From: Malachius bipustulatus | Lineage: Eukaryota > Arthropoda > Insecta > Coleoptera > Melyridae | DNA length: 64,000 nucleotides | Direction of reading: 5' to 3' | NCBI GenBank assembly: GCA_910589415.1 | Contig: OU342631.1 | Location: 18,662,001-18,726,000 of the forward strand | Part shown: positions 1 through 12,189 of the stretch, piece by piece | Numbering within the stretch: the first letter of the stretch is position 1 | Layout of the letters: each line of letters opens with the position of its first letter | Notes under the pieces: generated by a model | Seen by the model: the letters and a program-made list of their open reading frames with translations, nothing else | What the model was told of the DNA's origin: nothing | Databases searched by the model: none | Position numbers and translations under genes: made by a program

Positions 1-899
1 AGGGGTTCTAGGAGCTCTGTGGACCTTTCAATATTTATGCGTTGTTCTTGAATCTGCGTGATACCGCCTACTGAGAAAGGACTGATTTCTCCTGCTCCCC
101 TTACTTTTTGAGCTCCGTGTTGTTGTGCATGGAACGCTTTTGCGGGTGATCTTCTTAATAAAATACTGATTCCTTCAAATATCTATGGGAGGTTATCCTA
201 GTCATGAAATAAAGCAAGGGAGTTTCTGGCAGTATGGCTTGTCGCTCCGTCCTGTTGAAACCATGACTTGTGCACCTGCAGATTTCGTACCGCTCAGCGC
301 GCAGCAAAAGTTTGGAAAATATCCTACAAAGGGCCGTAACTATGTTCTGTCTGTAACACTCTTGGCTTATTGGTTAATATTGGCAGATGTTGAACATTAA
401 ATGGTAACTCGTGTATACTACTATGAAGTGGCTTCCCTTCGCATTAACACCTCATATATGAGTTTCATATGGATATGACCGAGACGGCAGAGACATGTTA
501 TTATGACGTAATTTTTTAGTCTTTTTGGTACCCTACGTCATATTAGCAAAAATCATGTGATTATTGTCGTCATTTCCCCGAAGTGATTTATAAGCGATGC
601 ATGTTTATGACGTCGGCCTAAAGTGTTTTTTTTCGAAAATTTTTGAACAAACTGAATATTTGACTGGCCCCATAAAGTTATTCTGCCTTACTATAAATTA
701 TTTACGTACCTATTTAATAAATATTAATGACGATTACTTTATAATTATGACGTCCGCTGTTGAACTACGACAAATTACGCACGTTCGCACGACGTCGAAA
801 AATCAAGTCGCCAGTCTGTGACATAATCCTACCGTAATTTGTCCGTAATTTTTAAAGGCATATTGACATTGTGATGACAAAAAAAATCACGTTGCAACG
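1..899. other. Gene-free AT-rich DNA with scattered TGACGT motifs
   Basis: I see no gene here; the open frames are short and have no recognisable motifs. The one visible regularity is repeated CRE-like cores: TGACGTA at 504-510, TACGTCA at 534-540, TGACGTCG at 608-615, TGACGTCC at 748-755 and CGACGTCG at 790-797. Whether this is regulatory or just a relic repeat cannot be told from one copy. Confidence 0.4.
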
Positions 900-1720
900 A
901 CGTGACACTGCTGCCTGGGAAACAGGGCTAGGGCAGGGCTTGAGGGCTTCAAGCTCTATTAGGAATTTCAATTCCATGGTTTGAAGTCCTTTTTTAAAAC
1001 GAGAACTTTGTGGCTTTGGGCTTGAATTTCTTTGGCTTTGGGCTTGAATTCCTTTATAAAAGAGCTTTGGAATTGTGAATGCAAAAAAGATCTTCAATTT
1101 CTTTTGAGGGCTTTCAAAGCTCTTGGGGGCTTATAAAGCCCCCAAAAGGAATTGAAGCCCTTTTGCATTCTCAATTACCAAGTTCTTTAATAAATGAAGA
1201 CAGAAGAAGCTCTTTAAAACAAAGGTGTGTGAATATTTTAGCGAGTTACAACTCGCAATTCGCATCTCGCTGCTGGCATGACGGAAGAAGGTGGGAGGTT
1301 TTCAATAGGGATGTGCGATTTAAATCGATTCTCAGAAAAGAATCGATCTTTTGAGTGGCGTTCTCAATTTTTTTTTATTGATCTTTTGCCCCGCGATTTT
1401 TTCTCGAATTGATTCTCAGCGGCAAGATATTTGGGAAAAAATGTATTAACAAAAGCTTTCAAGCTACTTTCAAGGGCTTGAAGCTCTTTTTCAAGGGCTT
1501 GAAGCTTTCTTTTGCAGAACTTCCAGCCCGTGTAGACTATAATCCTTTACAAAAGGGCTTGTGGCTTTCGCTGCAATCCCTTTTCAAGTGAATTGGGAAT
1601 TTATTATGTTTGAAAAGGAATTGCGGCATTTGTGGCTGTGGGCTTTCAACTCCTTAACATGGCTTGAAACTCGTGGCTTTAAGCTCTTTTGTCGAGGGCT
1701 TAGCCCAGATGTGCTGGGAA
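900..1720. repeat. Degenerate GGGCTT/AAGCTC motif repeat
   Basis: A short motif of the form GGGCTTGAAGCTCTTT recurs in both orientations with irregular spacing, for example around 931-958, 1013-1045, 1109-1165, 1455-1510, 1553-1590 and 1635-1705. The stretch is richer in G and C than its surroundings. Open frames in it (60-91 aa) are repeat translations with no family signature. It looks like an eroded short-unit tandem repeat or a repeat-derived element; I do not recognise the family. Confidence 0.5.
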
Positions 1721-4689
1721 GTTGGGAGACTGTACTTTCTAGTCAAGTATTCGTCCTTGATTATTGCGTTAGTAAAATTTACTGTGACTAATTAATTACA
1801 AGATAGTAGTGACAATGGAGTTTTAAAATCCTCCCACCGGCCACATTACACTGACATTCACAGTATAGATGAAGGCATAAATATTATTTTTTCTCTTATT
1901 TAGAAAAGACCTAAAAGCGTAAATAAATAAGCGTAATTAAATTAAAAACTATTACATTAACAACGCAACAACACACAGTTCAATTCAAACAACCCCATTT
2001 AACGTTCTGCGCAACATTGCGGAAAAGAGGACACTAATGTTACAAATGGCTTTGACGTATTCATCACTTCTGGTGCATGTTTTATATGTATTATATGCGA
2101 TGCTAACCAGGACCGGATTCCCTGGAGCGATTTTTAGTGCCGTTTTTTCTTGCTAACCATGCATTTGCAAAGCAAATGAATACCTTCGTGGTGTTACCAT
2201 AGGTACGTCCTCCACCCCTATAAAGGTGCCATAGTGAAACTTTAGGATACCCAGATGTAAATAATGACTATTATAACATTTATAACTTTAGTAGATGCAA
2301 GCAGAACTAGGACTAGGACCTGTAGTAGTACTATGGTTCATATTTTACTCCAGTTTCAGTTTATGAATGGAATCGTAGACCTAGTTAGACCTGGCAACGT
2401 CGCTGGGAGTTTCGCTCGTCGTACTACGTGTGTTTACGTTTTGCTTGGGCTAGTGCGGCGTGAGCCGAGGGCGACTTTTAAAACTGCGTTATAGATCTAG
2501 TGTCACACGGTAGCTGATTGTGATAGGTTGTGTAAGATCGTAAGCGTAACGTGTGTCTACAATTTCGTCGTATGTTCTCGCAAAATATTGTACGTGATTA
2601 ATTTCGTGTTGTGTTGTGATGTGACGATGACATTGATTTAATCTTCTTTTTATTTTTTTTACACCTAGCGAATCTATGGACTACTAGAACTAGGGAACTG
2701 GACTTCTATTTTCGGTGATAAAACGTGAAAAATTACTGAAAAACGTTGCTGGGTCGATTCGAATAAACCGGTTGTGTTTGTTTATGTATTGTACACAAAG
2801 CTACCTATCCTATAATTCAGTTCCTGATTTTTTTATCGCTTCTCTAGCTCATTAGCTAGATTTTTTTAAATTAAATTAAATCAAGTAGGTGCTATTGTAA
2901 TTGAGTTAATAAAAATTAGAGTTTGATTCATACCTACCAACCTATAAATAATTACAAATTAGTTATGTAAACTAAACTTCCTGACCAGAGTGAGTGAGAA
3001 ATAATGATGTGAAGTGACAATGTACTTACTTACCTAACTTTTAGGTGTACGGTGTACTTACTGTTAAATTGTAGGTAAATACTGGAAGAAGCATGGATTT
3101 TCGATCTTTTATCAAGCACAAAAATAATCGTAAGTTCTTTTATCGTTTTTTATTTGGTCTGATTAAGGTTAACTTGATGATAACAGGTGTTGTTTTTTTG
3201 AAAATTTTCTCTTTATCATTAGGTATTTGCCCTGAACTTCTCTCTTGTCTCGTCAGTTATTCGTGTCGTGTCCTCGTCGTCATTGTTATACATAGTTTTG
3301 TTTTATTTTTTGTGGTTTTGTTATATAAATTTACACAACTCTGTTTTGTTTTGTCAATAATAATATAAATTGCGATTAATTTTACAAAAGAGTAGGTAAG
3401 TTGTTGACACTTTTATGATTATTTTTTACTTGTTTCTTGATTATTTTATTTATAGTTTATACTTATACATACTGACTTTGATAATGTATAACGAATAACG
3501 ATTACAATTATTAATTATTCAAATTAATGAATTAAAAATACAAAACATGATGATTGTTTTAAAAATCTAGTAGGCGATGATTCTAGTAAAAATCTAGTAG
3601 GTAGGCCCACCCTTACCTGATGATGGTAGATGCCGAATTAATAGGTAACTTATTTATACATGGTAGGTATGAGTAAAGTTGGTAGACTTGTCATAATGTA
3701 ACTAAAACTAAAAATTTATTTTTTACGATTACCTATGTATGCTCCCAGGAAAGTTAGCTAGGTAATTAGCGAGGTAATTAGGGACTATTTATGCCTAGCC
3801 TAGACTATCTTATTTTATTATTGCACTACTGTACTGATCGTACTAATTGATAAGGTAGGTACCTTCCTTATCGGAACCAAATTTGCTGTGCAAGTTTTTC
3901 GTTGATTGATTGGCCAAAGCTCTTCTTACAAATTTACTGCAGAAAAATCATTCATCTTATACCTATCATCGGAGAAGATATTTATTTTTGTTATATTTCA
4001 CTTTTGATTTTTGATAACGACCTGTTTCAGAGATGCAGTTTATTACAGCGGTTTTATGTTTATAATTTTTTTTTTTATATGTAAATGTGGATTTTTATAC
4101 TGAAAAGAAACGAAAAACTGGACCGAAAAAAAGTGATTATTTCAAGGTATAAGGAAATTCGTGAATTATATTGCCATCATTATAAGCTGTCCACAAATTA
4201 CCCCTTAACAATAGAAAGGGAATGGCAGGCTCACTCAGCCTGCACTAACGCCGGTCAGGGCCGCATTAAGGTTTAAGCATCGTTTCGTTTCTACAAAAAC
4301 GGCTGGAGTAGAAAATGTCCTGAATTTTTCATATTTATTATTTGGATTTCATTTAGATTTTTTAGTCTATTTCTTAATAATAAAAATACACTATTGAGGA
4401 CGACATCACTTTACGAAAATCACCCAAACTCATCAAATGTCCACCGAAAAAGGGTAAAAATGGCTAAATTTCGATAACCGTTTATGAGCACTTTTTTGAA
4501 GGAATTAAACTGAAATTTTTACAGTAGACAAGTATACTAAAAACCTTTAACTTTAAAAAATTTCAAGAAGAAATGGAAAAAGGACGGATAATCGATTTTT
4601 TTTGAAAATTTTGCAAAAAAAAATGGGTGATTTTTGACATGGTGTTTATTTCACTAAAATTTAACATTTTCAATTTTCAAAACTTTCCT
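1721..4689. other. Gene-free AT-rich DNA
   Basis: No gene is recognised. The stretch has frequent TAGGTA/TACCTA tetramer-like motifs (for example 3590-3605 and 3740-3790). It also has a small perfect hairpin, GCAGGCT at 4225-4231 pairing with AGCCTGC at 4237-4243 across a 5-base loop. Segment 4430-4689 resembles one half of a decayed foldback whose partner arm is missing. Confidence 0.4.
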
Positions 4690-4960
4690 GTAACTTTTTC
4701 CGGGTAATTCTGTACAATCTGTCGCTAAATTTTACCCTACCATATAAATAAAAATAAATCCTCCAAATTCCGATTCGGTAAGTCAGGTCTTTGGTCAGGG
4801 TATAGGTTTTAATTTCATTTCAAGGCCATTTTAAGGAAAAAAACCCTACCCTGACCAAAGACCTGACTTACGACGCATTTATTTGTATTTATAGGTATAG
4901 TAGGGTAAAATTTAGTGACAGATTGTACAGGATTACCTTTTTCCGAATTTAAAGGTAGTG
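4690..4960. repeat. Short foldback (inverted repeat) element
   Basis: Two arms of about 115 bases lie in opposite orientation around a short T/A-rich spacer (about 4811-4838). The left arm reads GTAAGTCAGGTCTTTGGTCA near 4779-4799, and the right arm carries its reverse complement at about 4850-4870. Further out, the left ACAATCTGTCGCTAAATTTT is mirrored by AAATTTAGTGACAGATTGT near 4908-4927. It is probably a MITE-like relic; no coding capacity is visible. Confidence 0.65.
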
Positions 4961-5106
4961 TAAAAAAAACTTCTCCTTAGTACGGTCCATTGTCGTCATA
5001 AACCATTATCTGCAGACAGTTTACAAATATTTTATAGTACTTATTATTTACGAGTTTCCTTATACCTTGAAAAAAAGTTATACCTACTTCCTACTTTGTC
5101 CTAATA

Positions 5107-6112
5107 TACAGAGTGTACCATGTATCCTTCTCTATATTGCTATCTCCTGAACGCTAATAGACACAGGGTCGGTTAAATTAGAGAAAAGATGCGCAGTTTT
5201 GTGGACATCTCGAATCCGTCAAGACATACTAGATATCTGTGACTGCTCCTGAAATATCCTGAAAAAGCTGAAAAATCGAGATTCCTTATTTTTGCCATAT
5301 CTTGCTTACTATTGGAAGTAAATAAATAATTTTTTGTAGGCTTACATAAGCCGTTAAGAGCTGTCCATCTGACATTTAAAAAAATTTCAAGGCCGACTAG
5401 ATACAAGAGTTTTCACAGTCAACTTTCGTTTTTCTTATGGCCGCCATATTATTTTTTCATGTCGTTCGATATGAAAAAAATAATGGAAACCAAAAATTAA
5501 TATAGGTATTACAAATTTTTTTTTTTAATGTTTATTCTTTTTTTTTCAAAGAAAAACCTAAAAAAAAATCGTCGAAATACGTCAATATTGTTAAAATACG
5601 CCGAAATAGTGCTTGTCTTATGGTTTTTTTAATTTTTCTATGAAATTCGGTCTAAAAAGTTGTATGTTTTGTAAAGAAAAAAGAATAATTTTTTTTTAAA
5701 TTTATTTGAAGTTTAACAATTTTTAATTTTTATGATTTTTTTATACCGAACAACATAAAAAAACAATATGGCGGCCTGAAGAAAAACGAAAGTTGACTAT
5801 GAAAACTCCAGGATCTAGTCGACTTTGAAAATTTTTGAAACGTCAGATGGGTAGCTCTTGCCGACTTATGTAAGCCCACAAAAAATGATTTATTAATCTC
5901 CGATAATAAAAAAGATATGGTAAAAATTAGAAATCTCGATTTTTCAGTTTTTTCAGGATATGTCAGGAACGGTCACAGATATATTGCATGTCTTGACTGA
6001 TTCGAGGTGGCCACAAAATTACGCATCTTTTGTTGAGTTTAACCGACCCTGTATCTATTAGCGTTAGGAGGTAGCAATTATATGTAGAGAAGGATATATG
6101 GTGCACCCTGTA
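5107..6112. mobile_element. Foldback element, family A copy 1 (TACAGRGTG ends)
   Basis: This is a 1.0 kb palindromic element. It begins TACAGAGTGTACCATGTATC and ends with the mirrored GGTGCACCCTGTA. Each arm is about 480 bases and carries, mirrored, TCGGTTAAATTAG, GACATCTCGAATCCGTCAAG-type sequence and a conserved GGCCGCCATAT block (left near 5440, right near 5768). A second copy lies at 17826-18828. It has no coding capacity, so it is presumably non-autonomous. A TA precedes the left end but is not preserved on the right. Confidence 0.75.
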
Positions 6113-6139
6113 GGTATAGCTCGAGGTAGGGTAGGGTGC

Positions 6140-7106
6140 GGTAGAGTCCCTCGATATACAATTATACAGGGGGGAAAAGCTACACAATTTGTTGCTTAAT
6201 AAGAATTTGTTTTTTTTTTTTAATATTTTCAGTCGTTGCTGAAATATCCTGAAAAAACTGAAAAATCAAAATTTCTTATTTTACCCATATCTTTTTTTAT
6301 TATGCGAAATTACTTAATTATTTTTTGTAGGCTTACATAAGTCGTCAAAAGCTATCCGTTTGACATTACAAAAATTTTCAAAGCCAACTAGATCCCACAG
6401 TTTTCATAGCCAACTTTTGTTTTTTTTATGGCCGCCATATTGTTTTTCTATGTCATTCGGTATGAAAAAAATAATGGAAACCAAAAACTAATAAACTTCA
6501 AAAAATAAATTTCAAAAATTTTTTCAAAAAAAAAACAACAAAAATTTCGCTGAAATACGTCAATATGAAAAGTCATATATACTGCTTGCCTCGTGGTTTT
6601 TTAATTTCTCCATGATATTCTATCTAAAAAATTGTCTTTTTTTTAAGAAAAAGAAGAATAAAAATTTTTGAAATTTATTTTTTGAAGTTTTATAGTTTTT
6701 GGTTTCCATTATTTTTTCATACCGAATGACATAGAAAAACAATATGGCGGCCATAAGAAAAACAAAAGTTGGCTATGAAAACTTTGGGATCTAGTCGGCT
6801 TTGAAAATTTTTGTAATGTCAAACGGATAGCTTTTGACGACTTATGTAAGCCTCACTAAAAATAATTACATAATTAATTTCCAATAATAAAAAAGATATG
6901 GGTAAAATAAGAAATTTTGATTTTTAATTTTTTTCAGGATATTTCAGCAACGACTGAAAATATTCAAAAAGAAAAATCAGATTCTTAATAAGCATAAAAT
7001 AATGCAACTTTTCTCTAATTTAACCCACCCTGTATCTTTTACCGTTCCCGAGATCTCAATGGTGAGCATCGAATTGTTAACCATCCTGTATATCGAGGGA
7101 CTCTTG
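6140..7106. mobile_element. Foldback element, family B, related to family A
   Basis: The arms are mirrored about a centre near 6610. TCAGTCGTTGCTGAAATATC near 6230-6250 is mirrored by GATATTTCAGCAACGACTGA near 6936-6957, and AGAGTCCCTCGATATAC near 6144-6160 is mirrored at 7088-7104. It shares the GGCCGCCATATTG block and several arm segments with family A. The internal AACCCACCCTGTATC near 7020-7034 looks like another element end buried inside the right arm. No gene is present. Confidence 0.7.
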
Positions 7107-7731
7107 GGTGGGGCAGTTTGGTACACTTTTATCACCTGCAAATTTTCCTAACAAATAAATTTGTGAAAGTCATTAAAAAATGAGTTCTTATACTTCTATA
7201 ATACCTATGTTAAGAACTTATTTTCGATGTTAAATCAAATCTGCCCTTTAATTTCTATATTCCTAAAAATTGTGCAATGTGTAACAATGTGCCCAATAGT
7301 GGGGCACATTGGGACAGCAGCGGGGCCTCGAGCGGGGCAGATTGGGGACGTTCACATCAAAGTCACGTTTCAGATTTAATTTGATTTAAAGCGTGAGGCA
7401 GTAAAGGTAATATTATGTACCAAAACGATATTTCTTAAATCTCGAGTTAAATCTTATATTGAAAATCACACTTGTCTTTGCTTCTGTGATTTAGCAACAA
7501 TATCTTGTTTAAACACTGCACTCATATCGTCTTGAACGAGGTAGAAAAATCCACAATTTAGATTTTTTCTCATGAATTTAAAATTTAACCATGGGTTCAT
7601 CTAGTTCACCAATGTCTTCAATGCAACAGGCAATCTACATAATAAACACTTTTATTTTTAGTTGAGAATTTCACTGGAATAAAGCCTCGAATTTTCAATT
7701 CTTCATCGTCAAGAAAGTCTTACAACTCATA

Positions 7732-7954
7732 GGGCCAGATGCACAAAAGTTAATTAAAGATTTGTCAGATAATTACTGATTTCAAGTGAATATTTTGAAT
7801 GATCTTTTATTTTTTATCAAAAATTAACTCTTCTAAAAGGGAGTTGAATTTATTTCCAGCAATGTCAGACCAACATTTTGATAATATGTACAGGGCATTT
7901 TAAAATCAGTAATTATCTGGCAGATCTGTAATTAACGTTTGTGCAACCGGACCC
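7732..7954. mobile_element. GGGCCGGTTGCACAAA MITE, copy a
   Basis: A 223-base foldback starts GGGCCAGATGCACAAAAG and ends CGTTTGTGCAACCGGACCC. The interior pair CAGATAATTACTGATTT and AAAATCAGTAATTATCTG is mirrored. Two further copies lie at 46154-46389 and 46407-46647. It sits inside the pogo-like relic and is therefore younger than it. No coding capacity. Confidence 0.75.
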
Positions 7955-8056
7955 TTGTGTCACATCAACGTCAGAATCTGAAGAATAATTATTCATTTCA
8001 AGAGAAGCTTCAGAATCACTTGACGAGGAGATAGCCGACCACTCTCATTTTCAGAC

Positions 8057-8308
8057 TTATTTTTTTCTTCTTTCCTTCTTTCCTCTTTTTTTATTGTTTG
8101 TTACAAAAAATATTTCAGGTTGCCACTTTACTTTCTTCAATATTCGCTTCTCTGTTGAGCTCAATTTCATTTTTTCGAGAGTGTTATTAGTATAAATATG
8201 AGATCGCTCTTGCTGACGAGGTTTTTTGTTTATTTTCATAGATAGTTTTCGGTATGGTCTTATATCTTCTGGACTCAGCAAACCTCTACCTATAAGAGAA
8301 ACATCCAT
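8057..8308 (-). pseudogene. Fragment of pogo/Tigger-like transposase C-terminus
   Basis: This 83-residue minus-strand frame contains LLSPEDIRPYRKL, then a basic stretch (KINKKPRQQERSHIYTNNT) and ends in a Lys/Arg-rich tail. Pogo-family and related DDE transposases in insects commonly have a segment of the form SPEDIRPYPKA, followed by a basic stretch and S-x-I-x-T-x-TP before the C-terminus, and I base the call on that resemblance. The catalytic DDE region is not visible. Reading upstream on the same strand meets stop codons at once, so it is broken. The neighbouring GGGGCAC/AGATTGG motifs fit the same element. It could be chance resemblance in a lysine-rich frame. Confidence 0.45.
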
Positions 8309-8904
8309 GAATCATGAATTTATCCAACAGGCCATCCAAGAAGGAACTCAACATTTCAATAATTATAAATTTCTAGACTTATCATTTTTAGCAGGCACTA
8401 AAACCATGTTGCTAAAGATTGTGATGAACAGGGCTGGTTGACGTTTTCTTGATAGTGACAGTGAAATAACGAAGTTGGTGGGGCAGGTTGGTGAATGGTG
8501 AGCCAGATTGGCACATTGTCACAAACTGCCACACTAACTGTGTCCCTCCCAATGTACCCCATGCACGAGCTCATGCACTACCTGCTCAAAAAATACAGAT
8601 TAAAAAGTACCTAAATAGATAGAGCTGTTAAGTTTCTTTTGGTGATTTGATTTATCATGGCTGAAACATGATATATTTGCATGACAATTAAGTAAAGGTT
8701 GAAATACTTACTTTGCAGATAAAATTTCAACAAATATTCATGGATTTCAGTAGCTTGATTGAACTAAGAACCCGTATTAGGTACTTAGACTTGATGTCTA
8801 TTGTCCAAAGAACACTTTAACAAATTATTGGCAACCTTTGAAAGTATTAAGGCGGTAAATTTGAATTGTCCCGAAGTGCCCATGCAATGTGCCCCACCAT
8901 ACCC

Positions 8905-9610
8905 AACCTATAAAGGGCGCTGAAAAACTCCGACCGTCCAATAATTCCTTAAATTGTACGTTTTGAAAAAAATGCAAAAACAGGTCAATTTTATATTTTT
9001 TGGATAGGGTTGTTTCTTGGCTTAGTAATGATGACATTTTCTATTTTTGTTAAGGACATTCTGTATATTATTACATCCAATAAGAATTGAAATCCACAAT
9101 TAAAAAATTAAATAAAAACGTTAAAAAAAAATTGAAAACGGCTTACATGCGTACCTATCTTACCTTTTCACGTGTTATACACCTATACGGTGTACTTGCG
9201 ATTTTTATATGAGGTAATGAAGATTATTAGATTTTTTATCACCCTGTCCCTGTGCCTGTATAAAAATTTCATCTTCAGGGCCATGTAAGTCGTTTTCCGA
9301 TATCTTGAGCCGTTTTCAACGTATTAGGCTGCTTTGAAAATCGAAAACTGCTATTTTCATTCGTTTATAACTCATAAATTACTCACCAGACTACTCAATT
9401 TAAACTTCAACTGGTCTACGAGGTGTCGTATTTAAAAAATAGACAATGTCGTTATTACTGAGCCAAGGAACACTCTGTATAAAAATTGTATACATCAAAA
9501 GAAACTAAATTAAATTAAAAATTGACCTGTTTTTTGATTTTTCAAAACTCAAAATATTGGTTTATTTATACTTACCGGGATTTTTTCAACGTCCGATGTA
9601 CAGGTTGTTA
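8905..9610. mobile_element. Foldback element with the shared inner core (copy 1)
   Basis: The left arm (GGTTGTTTCTTGGCTTAGTA, about 9007-9026) is mirrored by TACTGAGCCAAGGAACACTC near 9457-9476. The outer GCTGAAAAACTCCGACCGTC is mirrored by ACGTCCGATGTACAGG near 9588-9603. The interior carries the block ACGGCTTACATGCGTACCTA, with mirrored AAAATCGAAAACTGC and TTATAACTCATAAATTACTC, which recurs in the foldbacks at 14643, 32175, 34523 and 60009. No coding capacity. Confidence 0.6.
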
Positions 9611-9869
9611 ATTAAGTATGGGGCTAAACTTTTTGGGGTATTTTTATACCCCAAATTTATATATATAAGATGAAAAGTTCATGTAAAGATCGGTCCGGAT
9701 TAAAATCTTAAATTAATTAGTTAATTAATAATTGAGATTAAAATCCTACTAGATTAAAATTATTAAGTCCAGTGGTCAAGGGGAGCACCTCAACGAATAT
9801 TAATTCGAAAAAACTTAAACAACGTACACCGATGGGTGTTTCTGAATTTTTATTTTTATTAGATTAGGA

Positions 9870-11275
9870 AAATCCAAATTTGCATATCGCCGGACCACCC
9901 AAGAAACATGCTGGGGAAATTATCTTTTGGAAATTATAATAATTATTTTTTTTCTGCGACGGGCTAAAAGTTTGACCTTTTTTCCCCGTTGACAGGTAGA
10001 AAAATGCCTCATTATTATGAGCTGCATCTTATCGGGGAAATAAATGAATTAGCAGGGAAATAAATGAGTACTTATTTCCCCGAAATGGCGGCTTAGGTAT
10101 AGCTACTATTAACACTCAGATATCATTAAATTTATATCAAACGTAAAGGAAAGTTACCTTATTATCCAAATGGCAATTATTAAGGGAATTTTCATAACAA
10201 TCACTATCCATATTAATAAATTCACTCATTGAGACCTTACAAGAATCTTTGCAAAACTATCTAAAATTTTAATTACATTATGACGTTTATCGAATTAAAT
10301 CGTTTCGTTACCAGGCAACGTCGATTACGATAAAAGACAGTTTGAAAATCCAAGTTTAACATAAATCATTTTTCCGACATAATTTTCAGTTATCTAACTA
10401 CGTTTTTCGACATTCTAACACTGATATTTCTTCTCGCAGAAAAAAATTGTATATTACACACAAGAAAAAAGTGCGATGTTAGCTCTCGATGTGTTTGTCC
10501 CCTCCGCTAAACGCGTCGGCAGCAAATAACAGCAAATAATAGTTATTTATTATACAAGAGAAAAAAGTGATAGATTTTAACTCGAGATGTGATTTCGTCC
10601 CCGACGCGTTTAGCGGAGGGGACAAACACATCGAGAGCTAAAATCGCACTTTTTTCTTGTGTGTAATATACAATTTTTTTCTGCGAGAAGAAATAGCAGT
10701 GTTAGAATGTCGAAAAACGTAGTTAGATAACTGAAAATTATGTCGGAAAAATGATTTATGTTAAACTTGGATTTTCAAATTGTCTTTTAGCGTATCGACG
10801 TTGCCTGGGTAACGAAAAGATTCAATTACATAAACGTCATATTAATGTAAATTAAAATTGAAGACAGTTTTGAAAATATTCTTGTTAGTTTTCGATGAGT
10901 GATTAATAATATGGATAGTGATTATTATGAAAATTCCCTTAATAATTGCCATTTGGATAATAAGGTAACTTTCCTTTACGTATTTGATATAAATTTAATG
11001 ATATCTGAGTGTTAATAGTAGCTCTACCTAAGCCGCCATTTCGGGGAAATAAGTACTCATTTATTTCCCTGGTAATTCATTTTTTTCCCCGATAAGATGC
11101 AGCTCATATAATGAGGCATTTTTCTACCTGTCAACGGGGAAAAAAGGTCAAACTTTTAGCCCGTCGCAGAAAAAACAAAATTAAGTACATTTCTTAGCAT
11201 TTAAGCTAACACATTCAATTTTTATTTTTTTTCCCCGTGTTTCTGGTTGGTCCAGGGATATATAATTAGGTAATT
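9870..11275. mobile_element. Long foldback element, family C (arms over 550 bases)
   Basis: The two arms are nearly identical in opposite orientation. The left arm, from CTGCGACGGGCTAAAAGTTT at about 9955, is mirrored by AAACTTTTAGCCCGTCGCAG ending near 11170. The inner TCCCCTCCGCTAAACGCGTC near 10498-10517 is mirrored by GACGCGTTTAGCGGAGGGGA near 10603-10622. The spacer between the arms is only about 85 bases. A weaker outer layer (GGACCACCCAAGAAACATG at about 9893, mirrored near 11235-11256) extends it. Arms differ by few substitutions, so the element is young or is homogenised by gene conversion. No open frame of note. Confidence 0.8.
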
Positions 11276-12189
11276 TCTATTTTTTTTCAAAAACTAATCA
11301 TGACGCGAAAAAAATTCAAAAGACAAAAAAGTTCAAAAGACGAAAAAGTCCTTATAATTGCTTCTGGCTAAAAAAAAACTCAAAAAAAGCCATTAGCGTA
11401 CTTTTTTTAAAAGTTTTTTCAAAGTATTAATAAATACTTTAATATATTAATAAATACAGCAATTATTGAAATTGGCAAATGAAACAAATATTGGGTATAT
11501 AAAATACATATATTAAGATATTTTCGAGGATATTTTCAAACAAGACGATTTTTTTAATAAAAATCATTAACACCCTCTATACATAAACACCCTGTATCCG
11601 GCATCTTTAAGTTCATATATAGGGTAGTTTCAGTTTTCTTTTTTTTTGGAATATGACAAATATTGCGACCACCAATAATATCTTTCAACACTATCTAACA
11701 TCCGCTTGAAATAAACTTGAACAAATCGACTCTAAGGGTGGTTCTATCCATTTATATCTTCCAAACACAACCGTTTAACATCCCTTAGAATCTATTGAAC
11801 CACCCTTAGAGTCAATGCGCCGAAATTTTCTTTTGAAGTTTGAAGAGGGTTGTATTCCTAGTGAGATTCATAGCATTGAAATCATAAGTAGTGATTCGAG
11901 ACTGTTTTGTTGTGCATGCGGTGCTTGGAGATTTGCTCCGCATGGAATTTTATAGTCCACGTCTGCAAAGAGTCTGTTTTACGATTTTTTTTTCAACGTT
12001 TTTCAAAGATCAGCAATTTCTTTGACCTTTTTTTATCAAAAAATTGGCCAAGGAATAAAATCTTGAAGTTTTGCAACGTGCTTAATTAAAACCGAGATTA
12101 AAACCCTTTATCGAGCACTGCATATTTATGATTAAAATGTAAAATTTTTATTTATATAATAATTTATAATTTATTCAAGTCCCTTTTGA
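11276..12189. other. Gene-free DNA with a small exact inverted repeat
   Basis: No gene is recognised. An exact 17-base inverted repeat, GACTCTAAGGGTGGTTC at 11728-11744 and GAACCACCCTTAGAGTC at 11797-11813, brackets 52 bases. Two buried element ends of the CACCCTSTATA kind lie near 11573-11597. Confidence 0.5.

Larger units (their letters stand above)
7103..8907 (-). mobile_element. Degenerate pogo-like DNA transposon relic
   Basis: The ends carry a G-rich inverted motif: TGGGTGGGGCAGTTTGGTAC at the left and, on the opposite strand at the right, TGGTGGGGCACATTGCATG. Related GGGGCACATTGGG or GGGGCAGATTGGGG motifs recur inside (near 7301-7315, 7333-7350 and 8470-8510), as subterminal repeats would. 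A minus-strand frame at 8057-8308 resembles the C-terminal part of pogo/Tigger transposases. An unrelated MITE is inserted at 7732-7954. The coding part is mostly gone. Exact ends are uncertain because the left end overlaps foldback B. Confidence 0.5.
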
